A DNA stretch of 64,000 nt, taken from Paludicola sp. MB14-C6 (lineage in GTDB: Bacteria > Bacillota > Clostridia > Oscillospirales > Ruminococcaceae). The notes beneath the pieces are model-generated. The model ran no database searches, was not told the origin of the DNA, and saw nothing but the letters and a program-made list of their open reading frames with translations. Every line of letters starts with the position of its first letter. Position 1 is the stretch's first letter. The stretch lies in NCBI RefSeq assembly GCF_030908625.1, contig NZ_CP133133.1, forward strand, positions 682,001 through 746,000. Reading direction: 5' to 3'. Positions 27,081 through 38,416 of this stretch are shown piece after piece. A program made the position numbers and the translations under genes.

Positions 27081-27164
27081 TTGACAACGAACGAATATTC
27101 GTGTATAATTCATAATACACTATAATATGAATTTGTGTTCGTTATTATTATACTTGTGTTCGTT
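27081..27164 (+). promoter_or_regulatory. Polymerase promoter with repeated operator sites
   Basis: A near-ideal promoter: TTGACA (27081-27086), 17-bp spacer, TATAAT (27104-27109). The spacer carries the palindrome CGAATATTCG (27092-27101) within GAAC-N4-ATTC, one base from a Gram-positive LexA box. Downstream, TTGTGTTCGTT occurs twice (27133-27143 and 27154-27164), 21 bp or two helical turns apart. The inverse core AACGAAC overlaps the promoter spacer. These are good candidate sites for the XRE repressor. Confidence 0.75.
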
Positions 27165-27186
27165 TAATTTGTCAAGGAGTGTTCCA

Positions 27187-28422
27187 ATGGAAAGAATTAT
27201 TCTTCACGCCGATCTTAACAACTGTTATGCATCTATTGAGTGTATGCTAAACCCTGAACTAAAAGGGAAAGCTGTTGCTGTCTGTGGCTCACAAGAGGAT
27301 AGGCATGGTATTGTATTAGCTAAGAATGAATTAGCAAAGAGTTATGGAGTTAAAACAGGCGAAGTAATATGGCAAGCTAAACAGAAGTGCCCAGACTTGA
27401 CAATTGTGCCACCACACTATTCTGAATATCTTTATTACTCTAGAAAAGTACGAGAAATATATTATCGCTATACTGATATGATAGAGCCATACGGAATAGA
27501 TGAATGTTGGCTTGATGTAACAGGAAGTACTATGTTATTCGGTAGTGGGTACGATATTGCATATCAAATAAAAGAAACTGTTAAATCTGAATTAGGTTTA
27601 ACAGTCTCAGTAGGTGTGTCATTTAACAAGATATTTGCTAAGCTTGGTAGTGATATGAAAAAGCCTGATGCTGTTACTGTTATTGAGAAAGATTCTTTTA
27701 AAGAAAAGATATGGGGGTTACCTGCCTGTGAAATGATATTTGTAGGTAGATCTACCACTTTGAAATTAAAGAAGTATGGTATCAATACGTTAGGTGATTT
27801 AGCACAATCTGATCCAGAGTTCTTGAAATTTGTACTTGGCAAGAATGGATATGACTTATGGATTGCTGCTAACGGGTTAGATGTCTCTAGAGTTATGCAT
27901 ACCGACTATCGTGCACCCATTAAAAGTGTAGGGCATGGTATTACTTGTAATGCAGACTTAGAAAATGAAGATGAGGTATGGCAGATATTCTTAGAATTAG
28001 CTGAGGATGTAGGAAAGCGATTAAGAGATAATCATCTTGCAGCAAGTGGTGTTCAGATTAGTGTAAAAGATGAAAACCTATATGTAAAACAGTTTCAAGC
28101 TCCGCTGCCATGTTACACGCAAAACTTTTTAGAGCTAGCCCAAGCTGCAATTAAGTTATTCAAACAAAACTACAATTGGAACTACAATGTCCGAGCAGTA
28201 ACAATAAGGGCAATCAACCTTGTATCGGATGACTGCCCTCAGCAATACGGATTCTTTTTTAGCTCTAAAAAACACATCAACGGAGAAAAAATTGATAGAG
28301 CTGTTGATGGTATTCGTAACCGATATGGGAAATCTGCTGTTACTGTTGCAACGCTCTTGATGGACATGAAAGTGGCCAGAGACAGGACTCCTGCCATGAT
28401 GCCGAGTAGTATGTATCGGTGA
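27187..28422 (+). CDS. Y-family DNA polymerase (UmuC/DinB type)
   Basis: Translesion polymerase that copies damaged DNA. I start it at MERIILHADLNNCYASIE (412 residues) because AAGGAG stands 7 bp upstream; the open frame runs 20 codons further back. The metal-binding Asp of HADLNNCYAS and the DE pair in GIDECWLDVTG are present, followed by the thumb and little-finger domains. This ImpB/MucB/SamB type often sits beside an XRE/ImmA pair in Firmicutes. Its strong promoter with operator repeats suggests tight damage-inducible control. Confidence 0.92.
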   Translation: MERIILHADLNNCYASIECMLNPELKGKAVAVCGSQEDRHGIVLAKNELAKSYGVKTGEVIWQAKQKCPDLTIVPPHYSEYLYYSRKVREIYYRYTDMIEPYGIDECWLDVTGSTMLFGSGYDIAYQIKETVKSELGLTVSVGVSFNKIFAKLGSDMKKPDAVTVIEKDSFKEKIWGLPACEMIFVGRSTTLKLKKYGINTLGDLAQSDPEFLKFVLGKNGYDLWIAANGLDVSRVMHTDYRAPIKSVGHGITCNADLENEDEVWQIFLELAEDVGKRLRDNHLAASGVQISVKDENLYVKQFQAPLPCYTQNFLELAQAAIKLFKQNYNWNYNVRAVTIRAINLVSDDCPQQYGFFFSSKKHINGEKIDRAVDGIRNRYGKSAVTVATLLMDMKVARDRTPAMMPSSMYR

Positions 28423-28453
28423 GCTACTTTGTAATTGCCTATAAAACGCAAAA

Positions 28454-28490
28454 AACAGCACAACAAAATGCTGTGCTGTTAAATTTTATT
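28454..28490 (+). terminator. Terminator of Y-family polymerase gene
   Basis: AACAGCAC / GTGCTGTT hairpin (28454-28480) followed by AAATTTTATTGTTTT. It insulates the polymerase gene from the ncRNA promoter that follows within 15 bp. Confidence 0.8.
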
Positions 28491-28500
28491 GTTTTCCCTC

Positions 28501-28529
28501 TTGCAATTCTGACCACAATATGGTAGGAT
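28501..28529 (+). promoter_or_regulatory. Promoter of right ncRNA
   Basis: -35 TTGCAA (28501-28506), 17-bp spacer ending ATATGG, -10 TAGGAT (28524-28529). Same -35, spacing and ATATGGTA junction as the promoter of the left copy. Confidence 0.7.
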
Positions 28530-28535
28530 GTCATA

Positions 28536-29126
28536 AAGGGTAGTTAAATAAACTCCCAAAGCACTACGAATGCTGCAAACAATCGCAGTGCTTACGCCTT
28601 AAGATGCATCATCATCTTAGAGACTTATGAGAGTAAACTTCTGTTGCTTATTTTAGCACAGTTTTATACAACTTGTCAAGCTTCTAGAGTGTTTGAGTGC
28701 ATCTAGGAGCTTGATTTTTTTGTTTTTAAATGCCAAAAGACATTTAAAATAAATCGCATTCCGAGTATCTTGACAAGTAGTTATAAGTCAAGACAAATAT
28801 TTAAGAGGCAACTTAAATATTCGTTTCAACTTATACAATAACAGACCGTAGGTTATTGGTGAATACTTTGTGAATCTGTGAAGCTGAAAACGGTTAAACG
28901 CCGTCATATTTGAAGCCGGGAGTGAAAAAGCCTGTCGTGAGATAGTGGACGCATTGATGCGAACCTCTCCAAAGAAGATATACTGCATATAAAGCAGTTT
29001 AATATCATACTGTACACAACGTGGAAATCGTTTGGTGCAAGGAAGCTCCAATAATTATTATGTCTTGAAACTAAATTATATAGAGCAATGCACTAAATCC
29101 ACTCTATTTGAGTGAATTTAGTGGAT
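28536..29126 (+). ncRNA. Large structured ncRNA, right copy (ROOL/GOLLD-like candidate)
   Basis: About 590 nt, homologous to the minus strand of 10611-11243. Paired segments in order: GCACTACG/CGCAGTGC (28561/28584), AAGATG/CATCTT (28601/28613), CTGT-GC/GCACAG, an 11-bp helix 28677-28687/28703-28713 around loop GTGTTTGAG, TTTTAAATG/CATTTAAAA (28724/28741), CTTGAC/GTCAAG (28769/28787), AATATTTAAG/CTTAAATATT (28796/28812), then in the divergent 3' half CGCAT/ATGCG and ACTGC/GCAGT. It ends at the hairpin 29091-29123, nine bases from tRNA-Asn. No protein frame is conserved between the copies. ROOL is the nearest known class by size and context; a new class is possible. Confidence 0.75.
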
Positions 29127-29130
29127 TGTT
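29091..29130. terminator. Shared terminator of right ncRNA and tRNA-Asn
   Basis: CACTAAATCCACTC / GAGTGAATTTAGTG hairpin with one mismatch, then GATTGTTTT on the plus strand. It is homologous to the hairpin at 10611-10644. Confidence 0.7.
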
Positions 29131-29134
29131 TTAG

Positions 29135-29210
29135 TGGCTCCCCTTGTTGGACTCGAACCAACGACCCTGCGGTTAACAGCCGCATGCTCTACCAACTGAG
29201 CTAAAGAGGA
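29135..29210 (-). tRNA. tRNA-Asn (GTT)
   Basis: 76-nt cloverleaf with anticodon loop CTGTTAA (GTT), acceptor TCCTCTT / AAGGGGA with one wobble pair, T-loop GGTTCGAGTCC and encoded CCA. Last gene of the rRNA-tRNA run on the minus strand. Confidence 0.97.
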
Positions 29211-29268
29211 ATGTGTTTTAAAAAATATATATGTATTCTGAAGTTAAAATAGAACAACAAAACAAGTT

Positions 29269-29344
29269 TGGTACACCAACAGGGGCTCGAACCCTGGACC
29301 TACTGATTAAGAGTCAGTTGCTCTACCAGCTGAGCTATTGGTGC
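29269..29344 (-). tRNA. tRNA-Lys (CTT)
   Basis: 76-nt cloverleaf with anticodon loop CTCTTAA (CTT, reads AAG), acceptor GCACCAA / TTGGTGT and encoded CCA. It lies between 5S rRNA and tRNA-Asn. Confidence 0.97.
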
Positions 29345-29427
29345 ATCTGAGCACAGCTTCAACAGTTTACTTTTAAAGTAATAAACAGCGATCAGCAGGC
29401 AAAGCTGCTAATCACTATTCATTATTG

Positions 29428-29545
29428 TGACGGCACTTATCTATCTTCCCAGGCCGTCGCCAGCCAAGTATTTTCGACGTAGATGAGCTTAACTTCTGTG
29501 TTCGGTATGGGAACAGGTGGATCCTCATCGCTATCAGCACCGTCT
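29428..29545 (-). rRNA. rrf: 5S ribosomal RNA
   Basis: Contains the conserved core GTTCCCATACCGAACACAG and AAGTTAAGC, with closing ends GACGGTGC / GTGCCGTC. About 118 nt; the ends are estimates. Confidence 0.93.
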
Positions 29546-29614
29546 ATTGAAGAATTTGATATCTTCAAAACTAAACAATGATTGTAAGATTTTCATGAAC
29601 TTAAACCATCATGA

Positions 29615-32459
<2,845 letters not shown>

Positions 32460-32713
32460 GAATTATATAATTAAATTCATAATGATTATTCTAAGTTCAC
32501 AACGCAAAAATATTATTTGTAGTATTTTTTACCCTAATTAGTTCTTCACTTTATTAGTCGCATAAAATATTTTAATTTATTTCGCATTCTTACTTTCATT
32601 GTTCAGTTTTCAAGATACCATCGCAGTGCCTGCGAACGCAATATCGCGTCTCAGTTTCTGCTATTTTTGTAATTCTCGTTTCGCAAATCTAAGATTCTTG
32701 AATGTTGAATTAC

Positions 32714-32790
32714 TGGTGGGCTAAAGTGGACTCGAACCACCGACCTCACGATTATCAGTCGTGTGCTCTAACCAGCTGAGCTATTAGCCC
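32714..32790 (-). tRNA. tRNA-Ile (GAT)
   Basis: 77-nt cloverleaf in the 16S-23S spacer, anticodon loop CTGATAA (GAT), acceptor GGGCTAA / TTAGCCC, encoded CCA. Confidence 0.98.
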
Positions 32791-32860
32791 GTCTTATTAG
32801 AATCTCGGCTCTGGTTTGTTCGGTTTCTTCCTTATCCCTTAGTTGTAATCTTTCGATTAC

Positions 32861-32936
32861 TGGTGGAGATGAGGAGGATCGAACTCCTGACCCCCTGCGT
32901 GCAAGGCAGGTGCTCTCCCAGCTGAGCTACACCCCC
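32861..32936 (-). tRNA. tRNA-Ala (TGC)
   Basis: 76-nt cloverleaf next to tRNA-Ile in the rRNA spacer, anticodon loop CTTGCAC (TGC). The acceptor GGGGGTG / CATCTCC has two G-U pairs; CCA is encoded. Confidence 0.98.
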
Positions 32937-33047
32937 ACATATTCAAAGTTAATTTGTTTGCAAATTTACTTTTGCTATGCGCTTCAGGATTTGGTTCTTT
33001 ACCGCTATTCCCATTTTTTGAAGATACTATTTAGATTTCTCTTAATA

Positions 33048-33076
33048 GTGGATCCTCAAAATTAAACAATGTAAAT
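33048..33076 (-). repeat. 16S processing stem, 3' arm
   Basis: A 29-nt segment complementary at about 27 positions to 34795-34823, so the two arms enclose the 16S gene as an RNase III-type processing stalk. A similar pair (about 29565 and 32600) encloses 23S. The four arms also resemble each other. Confidence 0.75.
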
Positions 33077-33170
33077 CAGGACGACTTGTAAGAAATTTAT
33101 CGTGCATCTTTTTTCTTTGTGTGTTTATGCTCACACTCAATCCATTACATTACTGTAACGTCTGACTCCA

Positions 33171-34690
<1,520 letters not shown>

Positions 34691-34794
34691 AATTGTATTA
34701 TACGCTTTTAATCAAGCTTTATAATCTGGTTCATTACTTACTGTCGTATTTTCCTGTTTTTTTGAATTTATCGGGTATGATTAATTCATTTTAA

Positions 34795-34823
34795 ATTTAC
34801 ATTGTTTAATTTTCAAGATCCAC
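34795..34823 (-). repeat. 16S processing stem, 5' arm
   Basis: Pairs with 33048-33076 across the 16S gene; it lies between the most proximal promoter and the mature 5' end. Confidence 0.75.
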
Positions 34824-34877
34824 TCTGCTGTTTTCAGCAGCTTGTCTCACAACGTTTCCGTCGTTTGACGCTTAATT

Positions 34878-34906
34878 ATTTTATCACACTCAAGCGTTTT
34901 TGTCAA
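34878..34906 (-). promoter_or_regulatory. rrn promoter P1 (gene-proximal)
   Basis: TTGACA (34901-34906), 17 bp, TAAAAT (34878-34883), with TGTGA just before the -10. About 190 bp upstream of mature 16S. Confidence 0.85.
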
Positions 34907-34990
34907 GCACTTTTTTTCTTTATTTTTTAAAGTTTTTTCAGTGTTTAACGGCTTTCGCTCGTTGTGTCTACTCTTTCGAGCAGCTTTATT

Positions 34991-35019
34991 ATCTTATCAC
35001 AACCGCTCTCTTTTGTCAA
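34991..35019 (-). promoter_or_regulatory. rrn promoter P2
   Basis: TTGACA (35014-35019), 17 bp, TAAGAT (34991-34996); the spacer again ends TTGTGA. Confidence 0.85.
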
Positions 35020-35092
35020 GCATTTTTTTACTTGATTTTCGAGGTTTTTCTAACTCGTTTCCGTTTTAGTAGGTCGTTTTGACAACTTTTAT

Positions 35093-35121
35093 ATTCTATC
35101 ATATGCGAAGCTTTTTGTCAA
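35093..35121 (-). promoter_or_regulatory. rrn promoter P3
   Basis: TTGACA (35116-35121), 17 bp, TAGAAT (35093-35098); the spacer ends ATATGA. Confidence 0.85.
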
Positions 35122-35257
35122 CATCTTTTTTCTTCTTTTTTCTCGGTTATCTTTGCTCCTCGTTGTCATGTTCCCCATGTTTCTAGAACTCCAATGTCTT
35201 ACCTTGAATCCAGTAGCTTTTCAGTTGTTGACTGCCTTCTCAAAAGACAGCTTGTCT

Positions 35258-35286
35258 ATATTATCATAGCTATTCCCTTTTGTCAA
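35258..35286 (-). promoter_or_regulatory. rrn promoter P4 (distal)
   Basis: TTGACA (35281-35286), 17 bp, TAATAT (35258-35263); the spacer ends CTATGA. It lies about 570 bp upstream of 16S. The 35287-35367 stretch beyond it shows no gene. Confidence 0.8.
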
Positions 35287-35367
35287 CCGTTTTATGAAAG
35301 GAAATTTGTGGAGAAGTCTTGTTTTCGATTACGCTTCATTATATATGGGGGAAATGGGGCGAATAAA

Positions 35368-35401
35368 GCAGCCAAGCTATGCCTATACTTAGCTTGGCTG
35401 C
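35368..35401 (-). terminator. Terminator of C39 peptidase/lipoprotein unit
   Basis: GCAGCCAAGCT / AGCTTGGCTGC hairpin with a 12-nt loop, followed on the minus strand by TTTATT. It separates this unit from the distal rrn promoter. Confidence 0.85.
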
Positions 35402-35417
35402 TGAACAACTATTTAAT

Positions 35418-36128
35418 TCAAATTCTCCTTCCACTAATCGGGATGATAGTGTCATCTTCACGCAACTTAAAAGTATATTCCATTTTTACAAAATGACTAG
35501 GGTCGTCATCATTAATCATGTCATTTACATCCGATTGAACAACTACAGATTCACCTTTGATAATCGTTTTTATAAATTTGCAATTTGCCTCCGGACCTGG
35601 AGAAATATCAACTTTTAGATTCTCTTTATTTGCGACTGAAAAAGGAAAATCCTCTACTTCAAATTCATTTTTTATAATCATCATCACTTGCTCATAGTTT
35701 AAATAAAGGGGTCCTGCTTGAAGTCGAACATTTTCCTCTAAAATTTTCTCGTAAAATGGATATTCATATGCAGCACTGCGAAAATACCAATTTAGCTTTT
35801 CAAATGGAACTTCTTTAATGTTTTCGAATTGAAAGCCTTTTGGTCTTATCATACTTATACCCTTAACGCGTCCGTAAATCGCTTGCAAGGCACCAAGGCT
35901 AACTGTATCTGATTCACTATCTACTTTCATTGTCAGGCTTAAGTCTTCATATTTTTCTTTCATAATCTTTGATGAGCCTTGTTCAGACGAACTATTTAGT
36001 TTTTGTGAGCTTGAATTACATGATTCACTTTCACTAATATCTATTTTGTTTTTTGATATAGAACTTGAGCAAGCTGTAAATATACCCATTAATAATATCA
36101 TTACGTAAAATAAAATATATTTTCTCAT
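35418..36128 (-). CDS. Putative lipoprotein
   Basis: A 236-residue protein with a lipobox (IFTAC, Cys20), a Ser-rich linker (about 21-52) and a globular outer domain without a known motif. It starts 6 bp behind the C39-like peptidase gene and therefore shares its transcript. A role in handling or anchoring the peptidase or its target is possible from the coupling, but nothing in the sequence proves it. Confidence 0.75.
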   Translation of the reverse strand: MRKYILFYVMILLMGIFTACSSSISKNKIDISESESCNSSSQKLNSSSEQGSSKIMKEKYEDLSLTMKVDSESDTVSLGALQAIYGRVKGISMIRPKGFQFENIKEVPFEKLNWYFRSAAYEYPFYEKILEENVRLQAGPLYLNYEQVMMIIKNEFEVEDFPFSVANKENLKVDISPGPEANCKFIKTIIKGESVVVQSDVNDMINDDDPSHFVKMEYTFKLREDDTIIPISGRRI

Positions 36129-36134
36129 TTTAAT

Positions 36135-36989
36135 TTATCCCCCATAAATAATATGCCTACCTCTTTCACTGTGAACACTATTATATACTTGCTGCAATGG
36201 AACAAGGAATTCTCCATAATACTGATTATTGTAGTTGCAATCTGATAGTAACACCATATGTGTATTAGGATTATATGCTTTTACAACAATATAGTGACCT
36301 GTATCTGCAGATGACGGATAGTATGATGTCAGATATTTAGGTATTGAATGCAGAATGACAGGAGCGTCTACTCTTAATGACTGAATAATTTTTAACTCCA
36401 AACTGTCAATTTCAATATTAGTACAGTCCAAGTCTTTATAAGTTTCACGATATCCAACATATAAGTTAATGGCATTCCGCACTTGATATACAATTGCTCC
36501 ATTAGTTCCGACCCCGCCCATATCTTTTGCTAAATTTACTTGTTTGTCATCATAAGATGATCCAGCAATTCCTCCTTCTTCCCCATATGAAGATATTACT
36601 TGTAATGCTGAAGCTACACCACAATAATACGATGTGCTTTGTTGTATCAACGGTGTATTAGTACCGTATATACCTCCCTCATACCAACTTGGCATTATTT
36701 GAGGTGACAATTCATCCATTATTACTGATTTAACATTTTCTAAGGCTGTATTAGGAGATTCACTGTATTCTTTTAAAAACATACTATCATTGGAAAATAT
36801 ATTTACGTATTTATCGATTATATCGACATTCTCTTGCGAAGGATATAATTGAACCAAATATTCACGTAATCCCTCAAGTGTGGTAATGTTATTATTGCCT
36901 TTCGCCCACACGCTACTCGTTCCAAATAACATTGTTACCACTAACATTAAACTGACTAAAGCCGAAATCCTTTTGTTAACCTTTTTCAT
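36135..36989 (-). CDS. Secreted C39-like cysteine peptidase
   Basis: A 284-residue exported protein: signal peptide to about residue 29 (cleavage near VWA-KG), a helical pro-region (about 35-95), then a papain-fold domain. The likely catalytic Cys123 lies in YYCGVASALQ, His232 in TGHYIVVKAY and Asp250 in LLSDCN, the order of C39/C39_2 peptidases. No transporter is fused or adjacent, so this is a free secreted enzyme and not a bacteriocin exporter domain. Co-transcribed with the lipoprotein gene that follows. Substrate unknown. Confidence 0.85.
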   Translation of the reverse strand: MKKVNKRISALVSLMLVVTMLFGTSSVWAKGNNNITTLEGLREYLVQLYPSQENVDIIDKYVNIFSNDSMFLKEYSESPNTALENVKSVIMDELSPQIMPSWYEGGIYGTNTPLIQQSTSYYCGVASALQVISSYGEEGGIAGSSYDDKQVNLAKDMGGVGTNGAIVYQVRNAINLYVGYRETYKDLDCTNIEIDSLELKIIQSLRVDAPVILHSIPKYLTSYYPSSADTGHYIVVKAYNPNTHMVLLSDCNYNNQYYGEFLVPLQQVYNSVHSERGRHIIYGG

Positions 36990-37084
36990 AATAATTCTCC
37001 TTACTTTTACCGATACGTATTCGTATCCAATGTTTCAGACGAATGATTATTAAGAGGACTCCAAACCAACTTCTCTTAATACCC

Positions 37085-37135
37085 ATATTATATATATATA
37101 TCAAAAATGTCAAGTATTTACTGGTGACAAAATGG
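37085..37135 (-). promoter_or_regulatory. Promoter of C39 peptidase unit with shared upstream motif
   Basis: Minus strand: TTGACA (37108-37113), 17 bp, TAATAT (37085-37090). Directly upstream of the -35 lies CCATTTTGT-N2-CCAGTAAA (to 37135), also present at the next promoter (37734-37784). The motif therefore abuts the -35 in both. Confidence 0.75.
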
Positions 37136-37148
37136 AAACAAAATAAAA

Positions 37149-37168
37149 AGCCGACACGACGTCGGCTC
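37149..37168 (-). terminator. Terminator of membrane protein gene
   Basis: AGCCGAC / GTCGGCT hairpin, ACGTC-type loop, followed on the minus strand by TTTTTATTTTG. Confidence 0.85.
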
Positions 37169-37177
37169 TTGGGTGAG

Positions 37178-37684
37178 TTATGTAGATTTTTTTCTATAGA
37201 ATAAAACAACCAATAAAGGTATATAGGTTATCAATAATATTAGTTCACCAATCTGAAACATTGTATTCATGTAATGAACCTGCTCTATTAAATTTCCATT
37301 AACCTGTGTAACGACAAACAAATACCATCCACCATAAAATACTGCAGTAATTGCAACAAACTTACACAACAATACAACTAAGCCCCTATATACAATACCT
37401 TTGCAAATCATATTGCCATTTTTTCGCATTAAAACCCAAAACATATATATCAGTACTAGATTTATAAATGCAACTAAAATAATGGGTAAAAATGATTTAT
37501 GATGCAAATTCGGTATTTCAGTTAAATCTCTGAATCGGTCGAGGTCAATACCTCCGTAAAAGTTATGATTAAATAGCAGAAATATTATTCCAGCACAAGC
37601 AATCGTTATTAACATAACTGTCGCTATTGTTCCTATTACTTTGAAATTTATATTTTGTAGTTTAGTTTTTTCACATTCCACCAT
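37178..37684 (-). CDS. Four-helix membrane protein of unknown function
   Basis: A 168-residue protein with four hydrophobic segments (about 15-37, 60-83, 100-122, 138-162) and a short cytoplasmic N-terminus. No family recognised. It has its own terminator and a promoter whose upstream motif matches that of the C39 peptidase unit, so the three genes are probably one regulon. It could be an immunity or sensor protein of that system; that is a guess. Confidence 0.7.
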   Translation of the reverse strand: MVECEKTKLQNINFKVIGTIATVMLITIACAGIIFLLFNHNFYGGIDLDRFRDLTEIPNLHHKSFLPIILVAFINLVLIYMFWVLMRKNGNMICKGIVYRGLVVLLCKFVAITAVFYGGWYLFVVTQVNGNLIEQVHYMNTMFQIGELILLITYIPLLVVLFYRKKST

Positions 37685-37733
37685 AGTTTGTTTGTCTCCT
37701 CTTCGCTTTCATGCTCCATACAACTTTATATCC

Positions 37734-37784
37734 ATATTATATAACCCTATTGAAATTGTCAACACTTTACTGGCAACAAAATGG
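37734..37784 (-). promoter_or_regulatory. Promoter of membrane protein gene with shared upstream motif
   Basis: Minus strand: TTGACA (37757-37762), 17 bp, TAATAT (37734-37739). The sequence abutting the -35 (CCATTTTGT-N2-CCAGTAAA) repeats that at 37108-37135, and the bases after the -10 are also alike. Confidence 0.75.
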
Positions 37785-37854
37785 TTATAATTATTACAAA
37801 AACAAGTAATATTTACGGTTGAAAATAAAAAATTCTCTATTTATTTTTTCCTTG

Positions 37855-37880
37855 GTTGCACGTTTTCGTGCAACTTTTTT
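37855..37880 (+). terminator. Terminator upstream of phage cassette
   Basis: GTTGCAC / GTGCAAC hairpin and TTTTTT on the plus strand, 35 bp before terS. No plus-strand gene precedes it, so it may be a leftover of lost upstream phage genes or an attenuator. Confidence 0.75.
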
Positions 37881-37915
37881 GTTTATATAGGCTATTAGTG
37901 AAAGGGGTTTTATAG

Positions 37916-38416
37916 ATGATAACGAAACTAGACTTAAAAGAACAGATGTTTTGCTATTATTACGCAAAGCTGCAAAACGTAAAAGAGGCGGCATTAAAGG
38001 CCGGATACTCCAAACATAATGCAGAACGACAAGGCGATAAGCTGCTGCAACGAAAAGAGATTGTATCTCATATTAAAAAGCTAAGCCAACAGCAAAAAAC
38101 ATGAGAGCTCAAACAAAGCGTAATTGCAGGGCTTACTCGGCTGGCATTCGCCAACACCAATGATGCCATTAAGTTGATCTTTGAAAACAAAGAGGCATTG
38201 CAAGGCCAAATCGAACAGCTAGACTTATTTCATGTTGCAGAAATTAAAATCCCAAAAGAAAATGCAATTGAGATTAAGTTTTTTGACCGATTTAAGGCTT
38301 TTGAACAGTTAACGGAATTAATGCAGCTTCAAACGGATGCACAAGAAGTGAACGAATTTTATAAAGCACTTGAGCTCGGTGCAAAAAGTTTGAACAAAGA
38401 CGAGGTTGACGAATGA
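37916..38416 (+). pseudogene. terS: Phage terminase small subunit, interrupted by an in-frame TGA
   Basis: Read through one stop codon (TGA at 38102-38104) this gives a continuous 166-residue Terminase_2-type small subunit, which recognises phage DNA for packaging. The N-terminal part (KEQMFCYYYAKLQNVKEAALKAGYS) is the helix-turn-helix; after the stop the frame continues with LTRLAFANTNDAIKL and the C-terminal FFDRFKAFEQLTELM. No frameshift is needed. The second half has no convincing ribosome site. Its end overlaps terL (ATGA). Neighbouring genes use TGA as a normal stop (for example the Y-family polymerase), so recoding is unlikely. Confidence 0.8.

Noticed and set aside
27089..27100. Firm LexA box call at GAAC-N4-ATTC in the polymerase promoter
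   Set aside because: One mismatch from the Gram-positive consensus, and an XRE/ImmA pair next door explains damage control equally well; kept only as a possibility.
36976..37209. 77-codon minus-strand frame upstream of the C39-like peptidase gene
   Set aside because: It spans a terminator and a well-formed promoter and has no ribosome site or protein features.
38102..38104. Selenocysteine or other recoding at the TGA of terS
   Set aside because: No selenocysteine insertion hairpin is obvious, homologous small terminases have no Cys or Sec here, and other genes in the window use TGA as a true stop.
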